A stretch of 64,000 nt of DNA from Affinundibacterium amnicola (GCF_014284275.1 NZ_JACOFU010000001.1:558001-622000); one strand, 5' to 3'; positions 47,182-56,376 are shown, counted from the first letter of the stretch. The notes: generated by a model from the sequence alone, not told the origin. Numbers and translations: made by a program.

Positions 47182-47856
47182 TTAGGTTTCTCGTTTAATT
47201 TTTAGCAAATAATCTTGAGATAATTTCTCGAAAACTTCTTTCGTGTGCCCGCGCAAATAAGGGCTAATCTGCACAATCACTTGATAACAGCCGCGCGCCA
47301 GAGATTCGGACATCGTTTGAAGTTCCGTGTACTTACGTGGATTGCGCACATATTCATAGGAGAGCCAGTAAGTTGCTACTACAACCATATTAGTTGCCAA
47401 GGCTTCCACTGTGATGTCATCGGCTTCAAATTCGCCATCGGCACGCAATCCAAGACAGAGTTCCGTCGCCACTTTAATCTTATGGTTAAGAATCTGCTTG
47501 AAAGTCAGTTCGAGTTTTCGATTGCGTGTCAATAAGTCATTTAGATCGCGATAGAAAAAACGATAGCGCCAGATCAATTCAAACGTTAGGTGTAAATAGG
47601 TCCAGATATCTTGAATGTTAGCTTTTCTGCCTTCGGGGAAGGCTAGCTTCTTATTAATTTCTTCCTCAAACTGAACAAACAGTGAGTTTACAATATCTTC
47701 TTTATTGCGAAAATGATAATATAAATTGCCGGGAGAGATACTCATTTCTTCGGCAATAATAGTTGTTGTAATATTTGGTTCGCCAAAGTCATTAAATAAC
47801 TTGAGTGACAAATCCAAAATGCGATCGCGTGTTCGTCTTGGTGTTTTATTTTGCAT
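47182..47856 (-). CDS. TetR-family transcriptional regulator
   Basis: 224 residues. N-terminal HTH with LFNDFGEPNITTTIIAEEMSISPGNLYYHFRNKEDIV (about residues 20-55), a textbook TetR DNA-binding domain. The C-terminal domain (YRFFYRDLNDLLTRNRKLEL, and ATYWLSYEYVRNPRKYTE) resembles the PF13972-like C-terminal domain in betaproteobacterial regulators. Ligand unknown. It is upstream of and nearly touching the LOG gene. Regulates itself and that gene by inference only. Confidence 0.9.
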   Translation of the reverse strand: MQNKTPRRTRDRILDLSLKLFNDFGEPNITTTIIAEEMSISPGNLYYHFRNKEDIVNSLFVQFEEEINKKLAFPEGRKANIQDIWTYLHLTFELIWRYRFFYRDLNDLLTRNRKLELTFKQILNHKIKVATELCLGLRADGEFEADDITVEALATNMVVVATYWLSYEYVRNPRKYTELQTMSESLARGCYQVIVQISPYLRGHTKEVFEKLSQDYLLKIKRET

Positions 47857-47969
47857 GTTGAATGCCTATTGATCTTGTCTAATCGCAAGTAGCGATCATT
47901 TGGCAATAGAATATCATTGAATCAAGCAATACCCCAAATTTACTGGTGCAGAAAAGCAATTAAACAAAA

Positions 47970-48506
47970 TCAAATTTGATCTTGTTCAATTCTTTTATCA
48001 AATTTGGGAAGTTCGATTAGGCGTGTCTTTGCAAGTTTGTCGTGCAAAAATTGACCATCTTTGATAAATAACGCGGTCGCTGCCCAAGCACAAAATCCAA
48101 TGACGATAGGAATGGCTAATTGGGCATTTTTTAAATTCAATTGGTAAGCGACTATAAATCCCGGTAAAAACCACATCCAAGCGAGGCAGTAACGCACAAT
48201 CGCTTTTACCAAGGGGACTGTACTAAAGTCATCGTTGACCAGCTTAATACGCCAAGTTTGCATCGCTAAGGTTTGTCCACCGCGACGCCAGAAGAACACA
48301 AAGTAACTGCCAATCACAAAAAACAAGAATGCTTCTCTGGCTAAGCGTAGTGTTAGTGCGCTTTTACTTTGGGTAGAAACATCAAATATAAAACTGGCAA
48401 AAAAAATGACGCCAAAAACTAAAGCCGCTTCGTAGATCATCATGCATACGAGGCGGCGTTTTAGACTGGGAGTAGGGTAAGGTGTTGCAGGATGTAATTG
48501 AGTCAC
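47970..48506 (-). CDS. RDD-family membrane protein
   Basis: 178 residues with about four membrane helices (IYEAALVFGVIFFASFIF; AFLFFVIGSYFVFFW; YCLAWMWFLPGFIVAY; LAIPIVIGFCAWAATALFI). The RDD signature appears as SLKRRLVCMMIYEAAL near the start and FWRRGGQTLAMQTWRIKLV in the middle; the last part HDKLAKTRLI is typical. Transport or scaffold roles are proposed for the family; none proven here. Fourth gene after the ECF sigma factor. Confidence 0.88.
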   Translation of the reverse strand: MTQLHPATPYPTPSLKRRLVCMMIYEAALVFGVIFFASFIFDVSTQSKSALTLRLAREAFLFFVIGSYFVFFWRRGGQTLAMQTWRIKLVNDDFSTVPLVKAIVRYCLAWMWFLPGFIVAYQLNLKNAQLAIPIVIGFCAWAATALFIKDGQFLHDKLAKTRLIELPKFDKRIEQDQI

Positions 48507-48559
48507 TTGCGAAATAATTTGTTGAATGTTTGATTAATTTTTGCTTGGTTTTAACTAAA

Positions 48560-49255
48560 TTACTTGACACTAGCTTGAGATGCGCTTGCACTTGTAGGAT
48601 TGACCGGTGATGGTCCTTTTTTAATCGGAGCTAGTACTGGCGTTGTGCGTTTTGACTCTGGCTGTATCGTTGTAATTGATTTTTTGACCTTAGCTTGGTG
48701 GGCGAATTTCTTCTTTTCTTCATCGCTCAACTGCTGATATTGCTGCCACTGTGCTGACTTTTGTTCAGGTGATTTTTTTGCAGTATTGGCAAAATTTTCA
48801 CGAACTGACATACGCTGCTCAGGTGTCATTTTAACCCAAGTTTTAATACGTTCTTGCACACGTTGCTGCTCTTCAGGTTTCATGTTGCTGTATTTGTGAG
48901 AAACGCCTAGCCATTTTTTTTGTCGGGTGGCATCCATTTTGTCCCACTCATTGGCTAGCGGGGCTAATGCATTTTTCTCTTCAAGGCTAAGATTTTTCCA
49001 ACTTGTTTTATTGATGCTTGTAGCCTGTGCCGCCACGATTGTCGGATTTGGTGTGCGCGGTTGTTGCGGTTGTATTAAATCGACTTGCTTTGTCGTTGGC
49101 GTATTGGGACTGCTTGCGTCGACTGAAGCGATCGTAGTGGCGTTGTTTGCTTGTATCGCCAATTGACGTGCAAAAACATTGCTGGTCACAATTGTGACCA
49201 GCATTAAAAAAGTCATGTGAAGTAGTGGTAGTAGCGATAAATTCTTAATGCGCAC
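48560..49255 (-). CDS. DUF3106-family exported helical protein
   Basis: 231 residues. Signal peptide LLHMTFLMLVTIVTSNVFA, then a Thr/Pro/Gln-rich linker, then a helical core of repeating units: LSLEEKNALAPLANEWDKM, ATRQKKWLGVSHKYSNM, KPEEQQRVQERIKTWVKM, TPEQRMSVRENFANTA, SDEEKKKFAHQ. The repeats resemble the LTPEQ-type helices of CnrX, ZraP and Spy. The C-terminal part is Pro/Ser/Lys-rich and disordered. It follows the DUF3619 gene by two bases, so it is in the sigma operon. Function unknown; periplasmic. Confidence 0.85.
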   Translation of the reverse strand: MRIKNLSLLPLLHMTFLMLVTIVTSNVFARQLAIQANNATTIASVDASSPNTPTTKQVDLIQPQQPRTPNPTIVAAQATSINKTSWKNLSLEEKNALAPLANEWDKMDATRQKKWLGVSHKYSNMKPEEQQRVQERIKTWVKMTPEQRMSVRENFANTAKKSPEQKSAQWQQYQQLSDEEKKKFAHQAKVKKSITTIQPESKRTTPVLAPIKKGPSPVNPTSASASQASVK

Positions 49256-49257
49256 TC

Positions 49258-49689
49258 TTATTCCTCTGTTTTGGCTGGTGGTGTTTCTTTATTTAAGTAG
49301 GCGTTAAAACCACCATCTAAATAAGCATCAGGTGGTAATTCATCAACTAAAACAGCAGCGTCAATTTCAGCCAAATCATTAATTTGCTGCTCTTGTTCAT
49401 ATTCATAAATACTATATAAACCAAGCATTAATACTAAAAGGGGGAGTGCGATCCACATCTTTTTGACCCAGCTCTTTTGTGACATCGATGTGCCATTATT
49501 GCCTGCCAAAACACCACCAAAAGCCAAAGCGCGACTTGGTTCTGCCTGTTTTTGACGAGATAAAGCTAATTCACGCGCAGTTGCTAAGCGTTCCAGCGTA
49601 GATTCTGGAAGTTTTTCGCTTGATTCAGTCATCGCACGACGCACCTTGTAGGCGAAGTCAATTTCTTCTTTGTCTTTTGCGTAAGTCAT
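49258..49689 (-). CDS. DUF3619-family single-TM protein, possible anti-sigma factor
   Basis: 143 residues. A soluble N-terminal half (FAYKVRRAMTESSEKLPESTLERLATARELAL) is followed by one membrane helix (MWIALPLLVLMLGLYSIYEY, about 78-97) and a short acidic periplasmic tail. The start overlaps the sigma gene stop by four bases, implying coupled translation. An N-in, one-TM protein encoded right after an ECF sigma factor has the layout of an anti-sigma factor, but no zinc or ASD motif is visible. DUF3619 by recall; anti-sigma role is inference. Confidence 0.83.
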   Translation of the reverse strand: MTYAKDKEEIDFAYKVRRAMTESSEKLPESTLERLATARELALSRQKQAEPSRALAFGGVLAGNNGTSMSQKSWVKKMWIALPLLVLMLGLYSIYEYEQEQQINDLAEIDAAVLVDELPPDAYLDGGFNAYLNKETPPAKTEE

Positions 49690-50255
49690 AAATGTATCCC
49701 AATTGCTTTAAGTGATGCTGCCAATGCGTGAGTTGCTCTTGAACAGTGAGTTTTAACGCTTCCCTCTGAACAGCCCATGGCGGTTGCTGTCTCTGCGACA
49801 TCCATGTCTTCCCAGTAACGCATAAGGAAGGCTTCTCGTTGACGTGTTGGAAGTTTTTTTATCTGGTCATCTATAATATTTAAAACTTGTTCTCTTTCTA
49901 ATTTTTGTTCTGTCGATTCCGCTGCTTCGCTACCTTCTTCAGAAGCATGAATTTCTAATAAGTCAAAATTATCATCATCTTGATTATTTGTGGTGATATT
50001 TGAAAATAAACTCACCCAATTATTGCGAACTTTCTCTCTGCGAAAAAAATCTAAAATAGTATTTTGTAGAATTCGCTGAAATAATAATGGCAATTCATTG
50101 GCTGGTTTGTCGCCGTATTTCTCAGAAAGTTTAATCATTGCATCTTGTACAATGTCTAGTGCAGATTCATCATTGCGTACCATGTACACAGCGTGTTTGT
50201 ACGCACGACGTTCGACGCCTTCGAGAAAATTGGAGAGTTCTTTGCTAGTTGCCAT
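49686..50255 (-). CDS. ECF-type RNA polymerase sigma factor
   Basis: 189 residues. Region 2 is FLEGVERRAYKHAVYMVRNDESALDIVQDAMIKL and the following FQRILQNTILDFFRREKVRNNW; region 4 is IDDQIKKLPTRQREAFLMRYWEDMDVAETATAMGCSEGSVKTHCSRATHAL, an HTH for the -35 element. Between them is an acidic linker (about 85-120). Regions 1 and 3 are lacking, as in ECF factors. Target promoters not deducible. First gene of an apparent sigma-DUF3619-DUF3106-RDD operon. Confidence 0.92.
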   Translation of the reverse strand: MATSKELSNFLEGVERRAYKHAVYMVRNDESALDIVQDAMIKLSEKYGDKPANELPLLFQRILQNTILDFFRREKVRNNWVSLFSNITTNNQDDDNFDLLEIHASEEGSEAAESTEQKLEREQVLNIIDDQIKKLPTRQREAFLMRYWEDMDVAETATAMGCSEGSVKTHCSRATHALAASLKAIGIHL

Positions 50256-50385
50256 TCAGAGGGTAGTGCCTTGGAAATCGTAAAATTTCTAAAATGTTAG
50301 AAGAAGCAGTATGCAAGTGTAAATTGCTCAACGAAGAACGTTTGAGTTTGGTTTACCTGTCGAGCACTTTTTTGGTGCGACGATA

Positions 50386-50426
50386 TTTTTGCTAGCATGC
50401 TAAAAGTGCGCACATGCTAGCAAAAA
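50386..50426. repeat. 14-bp palindrome with T and A ends in the sigma-ilvB spacer
   Basis: TTTTTGCTAGCATG (50386-50399), 13-base spacer, CATGCTAGCAAAAA (50413-50426), perfect. The T-run is on the 5' arm and the A-run on the 3' arm, the reverse of an intrinsic terminator. The spacer 50256-50870 (615 bases) also has TGACCGC at 50705, 50770 and 50795 and palindrome GTCAGCTGAC (50789-50798); I found no leader peptide with Ile/Leu/Val runs in it. Confidence 0.55.
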
Positions 50427-50870
50427 AGCTTAGCGATGTCCTCTTATTTCAGTAAAAACTACGCTTAAGCGCTTGAATTTAAGGATTTCTTTCAAATTTC
50501 TTCCAATTGAGATCTAAATATACTTGACCAATTTGCTGCATCGCAGTAGTGTAGAGCCTCGCTCCAAAATCTCGGAGTACCAACACTTGTTTGATCTGGC
50601 TCACAATGCCTCTGTCAACAAGTCACTATCAGTAAATTGTTAGTAGCAGTTTGTTCTAACCCATGCCACAAGCGTGAGAAATTTAATATTTCTTAGCCTT
50701 ACCCTGACCGCACGAGTCGCCATTAAGCTTTGCCTGGAATATTATCCAACGGATAGTAGAAGGGGAAAGTGACCGCACAAAAAGGAACGTCAGCTGACCG
50801 CTTTTGAAATTTGAATTTCGTCAGGAAAGAACATCCGATCAATCTCCAATGGACCTTGAAAGGAAACAAA

Positions 50871-52646
50871 ATGAGTTCAGAACGACCGTCCGATCGTCAA
50901 TCGGAACGCGGTGCCGAGAAAACCCTCGACCGCAACACTGAGTACACGGGCGCAGAAATTCTCGTCAAGTGTCTCGCAGAAGAAGGCGTTGAGCATGTAT
51001 TCGGTTACCCGGGTGGTGCTGTCCTTTATATTTACGACGCGATTTTCAATCAAAGTAAATTCCAACATATCTTAGTACGTCACGAGCAAGCGGCGATTCA
51101 TGCTGCGGATGCGTATTCCCGTTCGTCGAATAAAGTTGGTGTCGCTTTAGTGACATCCGGCCCTGGCGTAACGAATGCTGTGACAGGGCTGGCAACAGCC
51201 TATATGGATTCTATTCCCATGATCGTCATTTCTGGACAAGTACCTAGCCATGCAATTGGCGAAGACGCGTTCCAGGAATGTGACACCGTGGGCATTACCC
51301 GTCCATGCGTGAAGCATAATTTCTTAGTGAAAGATGTACGTGATCTGGCCGACACGGTGAAGAAGGCTTTCTTCATTGCGACTACAGGTCGCCCTGGCCC
51401 AGTATTGATTGATATCCCAAAAGATATCAGCAATCACAAAACCACTTATCACTACCCTAAAGAAATTGAGATGCGTTCTTATCGTCCCGTCGATAAAGGT
51501 CACGCAGGACAAATTCGTAAAGCAGTTCAATTGCTGTTGCAAGCGGAACGCCCAATGATTTACACCGGTGGTGGTGTGATCTTGGCAAACGCCGCGCCAG
51601 AATTGAATAAATTAGTCGATCAATTAGGTTTCCCTGTCACCAATACCTTGATGGGGCTTGGTGGCTATCGTGCGGCTGACGAAAAATTCGTCGGTATGCC
51701 GGGCATGCACGGTACTTATGAAGCTAACATGGCGATGCAACATTGCGACGTCTTGATCGCGATCGGTGCGCGTTTTGATGATCGAGTCATTGGAAATCCT
51801 AAGCATTTCGCATCACATCCACGTAAGATTATCCACGTCGATATCGATCCTTCATCGATTTCCAAACGTGTGAAGGTTGACATTCCTATCGTCGGCAATG
51901 TGAAAGATGTGTTGGTTGAGATGCTTTCGCAATTGGCGGCATCCGATGCAAAGCCAAATGCGAAACCTCTCGCAGATTGGTGGAAGCAGATTAAGAAATG
52001 GCGCGCCCAAGATTGTCTTGGCTATACCGATTCTTCTGAGATCATTAAGCCGCAATCGATTATTCAAAAAGTGTGTGAGATTACCAAGGGCGATGCTTTC
52101 GTCACGTCTGACGTTGGTCAACATCAAATGTGGGCAGCACAATACTATAAATTCAATCAACCACGTCGCTGGATTAATTCTGGTGGTTTGGGAACGATGG
52201 GTGTTGGATTGCCGTATGCGATGGGTGTACAAATGGCAAATCCTGATGCAACGGTCGCTTGTATTACGGGTGAAGCATCAATACAGATGTGTATCCAAGA
52301 GCTCGCAACCTGTAAGCAATATCATTTGACACCAAAAATTATTTTGCTGAACAACCGTGCGCTCGGCATGGTACGTCAGTGGCAGCAAATTGATTATGCA
52401 GGTCGTTATTCCGAATCCTATATGGACTCCTTGCCTGACTTTACCAAATTGGTTGAAGCCTATGGTCATGTGGGGATGAAGATCGAAAATCCAGCCGATG
52501 TCGATGGCGCGTTGCATGATGCTTTCGCTATGAAAGACAAATTGGTTTTCATGAACTTCATTACAGATCAAGACGAAAAAGTTTGGCCTATGGTGAAAGC
52601 CGGTAAGGGTTTGACTGAAATGTTGCTTGGTTCGGAGGATTTGTAA
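50871..52646 (+). CDS. ilvB: Acetolactate synthase large subunit
   Basis: Thiamine-diphosphate enzyme that makes acetolactate or acetohydroxybutyrate, the committed step of Val/Leu/Ile synthesis. 591 residues from ATG 50871 (AAAGG eight bases upstream); the frame continues to TTG 50811 without a ribosome site. Motifs: GVEHVFGYPGGAVLYIYDA, HEQAAIHAADAYSR (catalytic Glu), and the C-terminal TDVGQHQMWAAQYY, GLPYAMGVQMANPD and LNNRALGMVRQWQ block. The first 24 residues are polar and extend beyond most relatives. Stop overlaps ilvN start (TAATG). Confidence 0.96.
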   Translation: MSSERPSDRQSERGAEKTLDRNTEYTGAEILVKCLAEEGVEHVFGYPGGAVLYIYDAIFNQSKFQHILVRHEQAAIHAADAYSRSSNKVGVALVTSGPGVTNAVTGLATAYMDSIPMIVISGQVPSHAIGEDAFQECDTVGITRPCVKHNFLVKDVRDLADTVKKAFFIATTGRPGPVLIDIPKDISNHKTTYHYPKEIEMRSYRPVDKGHAGQIRKAVQLLLQAERPMIYTGGGVILANAAPELNKLVDQLGFPVTNTLMGLGGYRAADEKFVGMPGMHGTYEANMAMQHCDVLIAIGARFDDRVIGNPKHFASHPRKIIHVDIDPSSISKRVKVDIPIVGNVKDVLVEMLSQLAASDAKPNAKPLADWWKQIKKWRAQDCLGYTDSSEIIKPQSIIQKVCEITKGDAFVTSDVGQHQMWAAQYYKFNQPRRWINSGGLGTMGVGLPYAMGVQMANPDATVACITGEASIQMCIQELATCKQYHLTPKIILLNNRALGMVRQWQQIDYAGRYSESYMDSLPDFTKLVEAYGHVGMKIENPADVDGALHDAFAMKDKLVFMNFITDQDEKVWPMVKAGKGLTEMLLGSEDL

Positions 52647-53137
52647 TGCGACACATTATTTCCGTATTGCTCGAAAACGAAGCGGGCGCCTTATCGCGTG
52701 TAGTGGGCTTATTCTCTGCACGTGGTTATAACATCGAAACTTTGACAGTTGCGCCTACTGAAGACGCAACGCTGTCACGTATGACGATAGTCACCACAGG
52801 TTCAGATGATGTGATCGAACAAATCACTAAGCATTTGAATCGCTTGATTGAAGTAGTGAAAGTGGTCGACTTAACTGAAGGTGCGCATATTGAACGTGAG
52901 CTCATGCTCATCAAAGTGCGCGCAGTCGGTAAAGAGCGTGAAGAGATGAAACGCACGGCGGATATTTTCCGCGGCCGTATCATCGACGTCACTGAAAAAA
53001 GCTACACCATAGAATTGACCGGTAACAAAGGAAAGCTCGATGCCTTTATCGATTCCATAGAGCGTACCGCAATTCTGGAAACAGTCCGTACCGGTGGTTC
53101 TGGTATTGGGCGTGGTGAACGCATCCTGAAAGTGTAA
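52646..53137 (+). CDS. ilvN: Acetolactate synthase small (regulatory) subunit
   Basis: 163 residues. N-terminal ACT domain (HIISVLLENEAGALSRVVGLFSARGYNIETLTVAPTED) binds valine for feedback control, followed by HLNRLIEVVKVVDLTEGAHIERELMLIKV and the second ACT-like domain ending with GIGRGERILKV. This is the IlvH/IlvN long type. It begins within the ilvB stop codon (TAATG), so translation is coupled. A 164-base gap with an inverted repeat leads to ilvC. Confidence 0.97.
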   Translation: MRHIISVLLENEAGALSRVVGLFSARGYNIETLTVAPTEDATLSRMTIVTTGSDDVIEQITKHLNRLIEVVKVVDLTEGAHIERELMLIKVRAVGKEREEMKRTADIFRGRIIDVTEKSYTIELTGNKGKLDAFIDSIERTAILETVRTGGSGIGRGERILKV

Positions 53138-53158
53138 TCAGATTTAGCAGAAGAAGTA

Positions 53159-53230
53159 AAACCGCGAAGGCGCAGAGGATACCGAGAATTGAAAGATTCT
53201 TCCTCCGTGCTCTCGGTGTCTCTGCGGTCC
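53159..53230. repeat. Imperfect inverted repeat of CCGCAGAG type between ilvN and ilvC
   Basis: Left arm about 53159-53188 (GCGCAGAGGATACCGAGA) and right arm 53210-53230 (TCTCGGTGTCTCTGCGG) are imperfectly complementary. Repeats built from CGCAGAG units are dispersed in many proteobacterial genomes. It interrupts the ilvBNC operon without a T-run. Confidence 0.6.
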
Positions 53231-53292
53231 AGATTAACGCCAATGTTGGCGACTTAGTTTCAGTTTCGATTTTGAATAATTTAAATTTATAG

Positions 53293-54318
<1,026 letters not shown>

Positions 54319-54382
54319 TTAGTTATTTTATCGAGGCATCATTCAGCACACGCAAGTATGCGTGCACTGCTCGAAGGCTAAA

Positions 54383-54408
54383 AGTCACCCGCAGGGGTGA
54401 CTTTTTTT
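54383..54408 (+). terminator. Intrinsic terminator of ilvC
   Basis: AGTCACCC (54383-54390), loop GCAG, GGGTGACT (54395-54402), then seven T. Located 65 bases after the ilvC stop codon. Confidence 0.92.
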
Positions 54409-54425
54409 ACGCCTTCAAGTGCACT

Positions 54426-54467
54426 TGGATCGCGAAGAACAAGATGGTTGATCAGTCGAAGAACTAA
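54426..54467 (+). pseudogene. Remnant of a second ilvC 3' end
   Basis: This stretch encodes the same last 13 residues and stop as ilvC ([13 protein letters not shown]), including its own stop codon. It differs from 54277-54318 only at synonymous sites (ATC for ATT, GCG for GCT, AAG for AAA) and in the stop (TAA for TGA); similarity runs a few bases past the stop. No ilvC sequence is seen 5' of its Trp codon. It has no start codon use and is probably non-functional. It lies between the two hairpin terminators. Confidence 0.75.
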
Positions 54468-54490
54468 TCAGTTTGATTGGGTGTTAGCGT

Positions 54491-54520
54491 AAAAAAGCCG
54501 TCAACGTTGACGGCTTTTTT
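54491..54520. terminator. Bidirectional terminator between ilvC region and moxR
   Basis: Stem GCCGTCAAC-GTTGACGGC (54497-54514), a complete palindrome, with six A before and six T after. Serves convergent transcripts. Confidence 0.92.
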
Positions 54521-54538
54521 AATGGTTAAAATTTGATG

Positions 54539-55393
54539 CTAGCGATGATTTCGCGACATCATCATTAATCGTTCAAATAAATGCACATCTTGCTCATTCT
54601 TTAAAAGCGCTCCATGCAGCGGCGGAACGGCATTTTTATTTTCTTTGGAAAGCAAGGCTTCTGCGGGTATATCTTCCGCCAACAATAGTTTCAGCCAATC
54701 GATTAGTTCGGAAGTCGATGGCTTCTTCTTGAGTCCATTGACCTCACGTAATTGATAGAATGCCTCTAATGCATTGTTGAGTAATTCAATTTTTAAATTC
54801 GGAAAATGTACATTAACAATCGCCTGCATCGTTTCTTTGTCTGGGAATTTAATGTAATGGAAGAAGCAACGACGTAAGAATGCGTCGGGCAATTCTTTTT
54901 CATTATTTGAGGTGATGATTACCAACGGTCTATGTTTCGTGCGTACCATTTCTCGCGTTTCATACACATAAAATTCCATACGATCAAGTTCGCGCAATAA
55001 ATCATTGGGAAATTCAATATCAGCTTTGTCGATTTCATCAATGAGCAAAACAACTGGCTCATCGGCATTGAAAGCCTGCCACAACACGCCTTTGATGATG
55101 TAGTTGTGAATGTCTTTGACGCGCTCATCGCCTAATTGCGAATCGCGCAAACGTGAAACGGCGTCATATTCGTACAGGCCTTGTTGCGCCTTGGTGGTGG
55201 ATTTGATATGCCACTGGAGCAGAGGCATATTCAAGGCCGCTGCGACTTCTTCTGCCAGCATGGTCTTTCCCGTACCAGGCTCACCTTTAATTAATAGTGG
55301 ACGTTGAAGGGTCAGTGCTGCATTGACAGCGAGTTTTAAGTCATCGGTAGCGACATAATTATCCGCACCGTCAAAGCGTCGAGTATTTTTCAT
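54539..55393 (-). CDS. MoxR-family AAA+ ATPase
   Basis: 284 residues. Walker A GEPGTGKT (37-44), Walker B VVLLIDEID (114-122), sensor 1 ITSNNEKELPDAFLRRCFFHY, and a C-terminal lid. MoxR ATPases act as chaperones that load metals or cofactors, usually with a VWA-domain partner encoded next to them. Here the downstream side is the ilvC terminator, and no VWA gene is in the window. Upstream, divergent, are two cytochrome c genes. Client unknown. Confidence 0.92.
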   Translation of the reverse strand: MKNTRRFDGADNYVATDDLKLAVNAALTLQRPLLIKGEPGTGKTMLAEEVAAALNMPLLQWHIKSTTKAQQGLYEYDAVSRLRDSQLGDERVKDIHNYIIKGVLWQAFNADEPVVLLIDEIDKADIEFPNDLLRELDRMEFYVYETREMVRTKHRPLVIITSNNEKELPDAFLRRCFFHYIKFPDKETMQAIVNVHFPNLKIELLNNALEAFYQLREVNGLKKKPSTSELIDWLKLLLAEDIPAEALLSKENKNAVPPLHGALLKNEQDVHLFERLMMMSRNHR

Positions 55394-55669
55394 GAAAGTT
55401 AATTGCTGTTATTGCATTCGAAAAGATTGAGTCGTGAGTATAAACAAAAATTCTTGTCAGGATGTCGGGCGAGGTGATTCTGGTAGTAAGCCTCGAATCG
55501 AGAAAGTTATAGAATTGTGTTTGCATATAACTTATTGAAATCTCTTAATGAAGGTAATTTGTGTCTGAAATGCACATGAAATTTGCGCAAAAATAATGGT
55601 TATCGGCTAAAATGCTGACTTCGATCAAATCGCAGTTTTGATTTTCCTGATTATTTTCTCTCAGCTAAT

Positions 55670-55990
55670 ATGAAAAAATTATTTGCTCTACTCGCTTTGG
55701 CGAGCGTCGCACAGCTTGCTGTGTCGGCTGAAGTTGTTGGTAACGCGAAAGCCGCAGAAAACAAAGTGGCGATGTGTATCGGTTGCCATGCAATCCCAGG
55801 TTATAAAGCCACTTTTCCAGAAGTGTATCAAGTGCCTATGATTGGTGGACAATCTGCAAAGTACATTGAGAACGCGTTGAAAGCCTATCGTAAAGGCGAT
55901 CGTAAGCATCCGTCGATGCGCGGCATTGCAGGTAGTTTGACTGATCAGGATATCGCTGATTTGGCCGCATACTATGCACAACAAAAATAA
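55670..55990 (+). CDS. Class I monoheme c-type cytochrome
   Basis: 106 residues. Sec signal peptide (LFALLALASVAQLAVSA), heme motif CIGCH (Cys36-Cys39-His40), and a late Met in KHPSMRGIAG that could be the sixth ligand; C-terminal helix LTDQDIADLAAYYAQQ is typical of cytochrome c4/c5-like proteins. No ribosome site is obvious. It lies 13 bases before the second cytochrome, in the same direction, so the two are probably one operon. Periplasmic electron carrier; partners not visible. Confidence 0.9.
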   Translation: MKKLFALLALASVAQLAVSAEVVGNAKAAENKVAMCIGCHAIPGYKATFPEVYQVPMIGGQSAKYIENALKAYRKGDRKHPSMRGIAGSLTDQDIADLAAYYAQQK

Positions 55991-56003
55991 GCTGAGGATA
56001 ATG

Positions 56004-56357
56004 ATGAAAAAAATCGCTTTAGTCGTTTCAGCTGCTTCTGCACTGACATTCTCTGCTGGTGCATTAGCTGCTGGCAATATCGAAGCAGGTAAAGTTGCGG
56101 CGGCAAAATTTAATTGTGCGTCATGTCACGGTGCAAATTACAACGAAGCTATCGATCCTAGCTATCCAAAATTAGCGGGTCAACATAAGGATTATCTGGT
56201 GCAAGCGTTGAAATCGTATCAGCGCGGCGCAGTGGGAACGTCTGGTCGTAGCAATGCGATTATGGAAGCGCAGGCGAAAGCATTGAGTAATGCTGACATT
56301 GAAAATATTTCGGCTTATTTGGCTAGCTTAAAAGGCAGTCTGGTTTTAAAGAAATAA
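56004..56357 (+). CDS. Class I monoheme c-type cytochrome
   Basis: 117 residues from ATG 56004 (GAGG six bases upstream); ATG 56001 is adjacent and also possible. Signal peptide ending GALA, then heme motif CASCH (Cys38-Cys41-His42) followed by GANYNEAIDPSYPKLAGQH, and a Met in SNAIMEAQAK as possible ligand. C-terminal LSNADIENISAYLASL. It parallels the preceding cytochrome in layout, so a duplication of a c4-type half or a paired c4-like system is likely. A strong terminator follows. Confidence 0.9.
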   Translation: MKKIALVVSAASALTFSAGALAAGNIEAGKVAAAKFNCASCHGANYNEAIDPSYPKLAGQHKDYLVQALKSYQRGAVGTSGRSNAIMEAQAKALSNADIENISAYLASLKGSLVLKK

Positions 56358-56376
56358 TTTCGCTTTCATTGGAATT

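Noticed and set aside
50386-50426. Palindrome as an intrinsic terminator
   Set aside because: The T-run is 5' and the A-run 3' on both strands, so no U-tract would follow the RNA hairpin.
50811-50870. TTG start giving ilvB 20 extra residues
   Set aside because: No ribosome site and not family-like; ATG 50871 has AAAGG at proper spacing.
50256-50870. Ile/Leu/Val leader peptide for ilvBNC
   Set aside because: Short ORFs after 50399, 50430 and 50608 were read; none has a run of branched-chain codons, and no T-tailed terminator is present.
51852-52329. ORFs of 126 and 140 codons overlapping ilvB
   Set aside because: Frames inside a well-supported acetolactate synthase; no independent support.
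55688-56077. Minus-strand ORF of 129 codons opposite the cytochrome genes
   Set aside because: Shadow frame of two clear cytochrome c genes; no motif or ribosome site.
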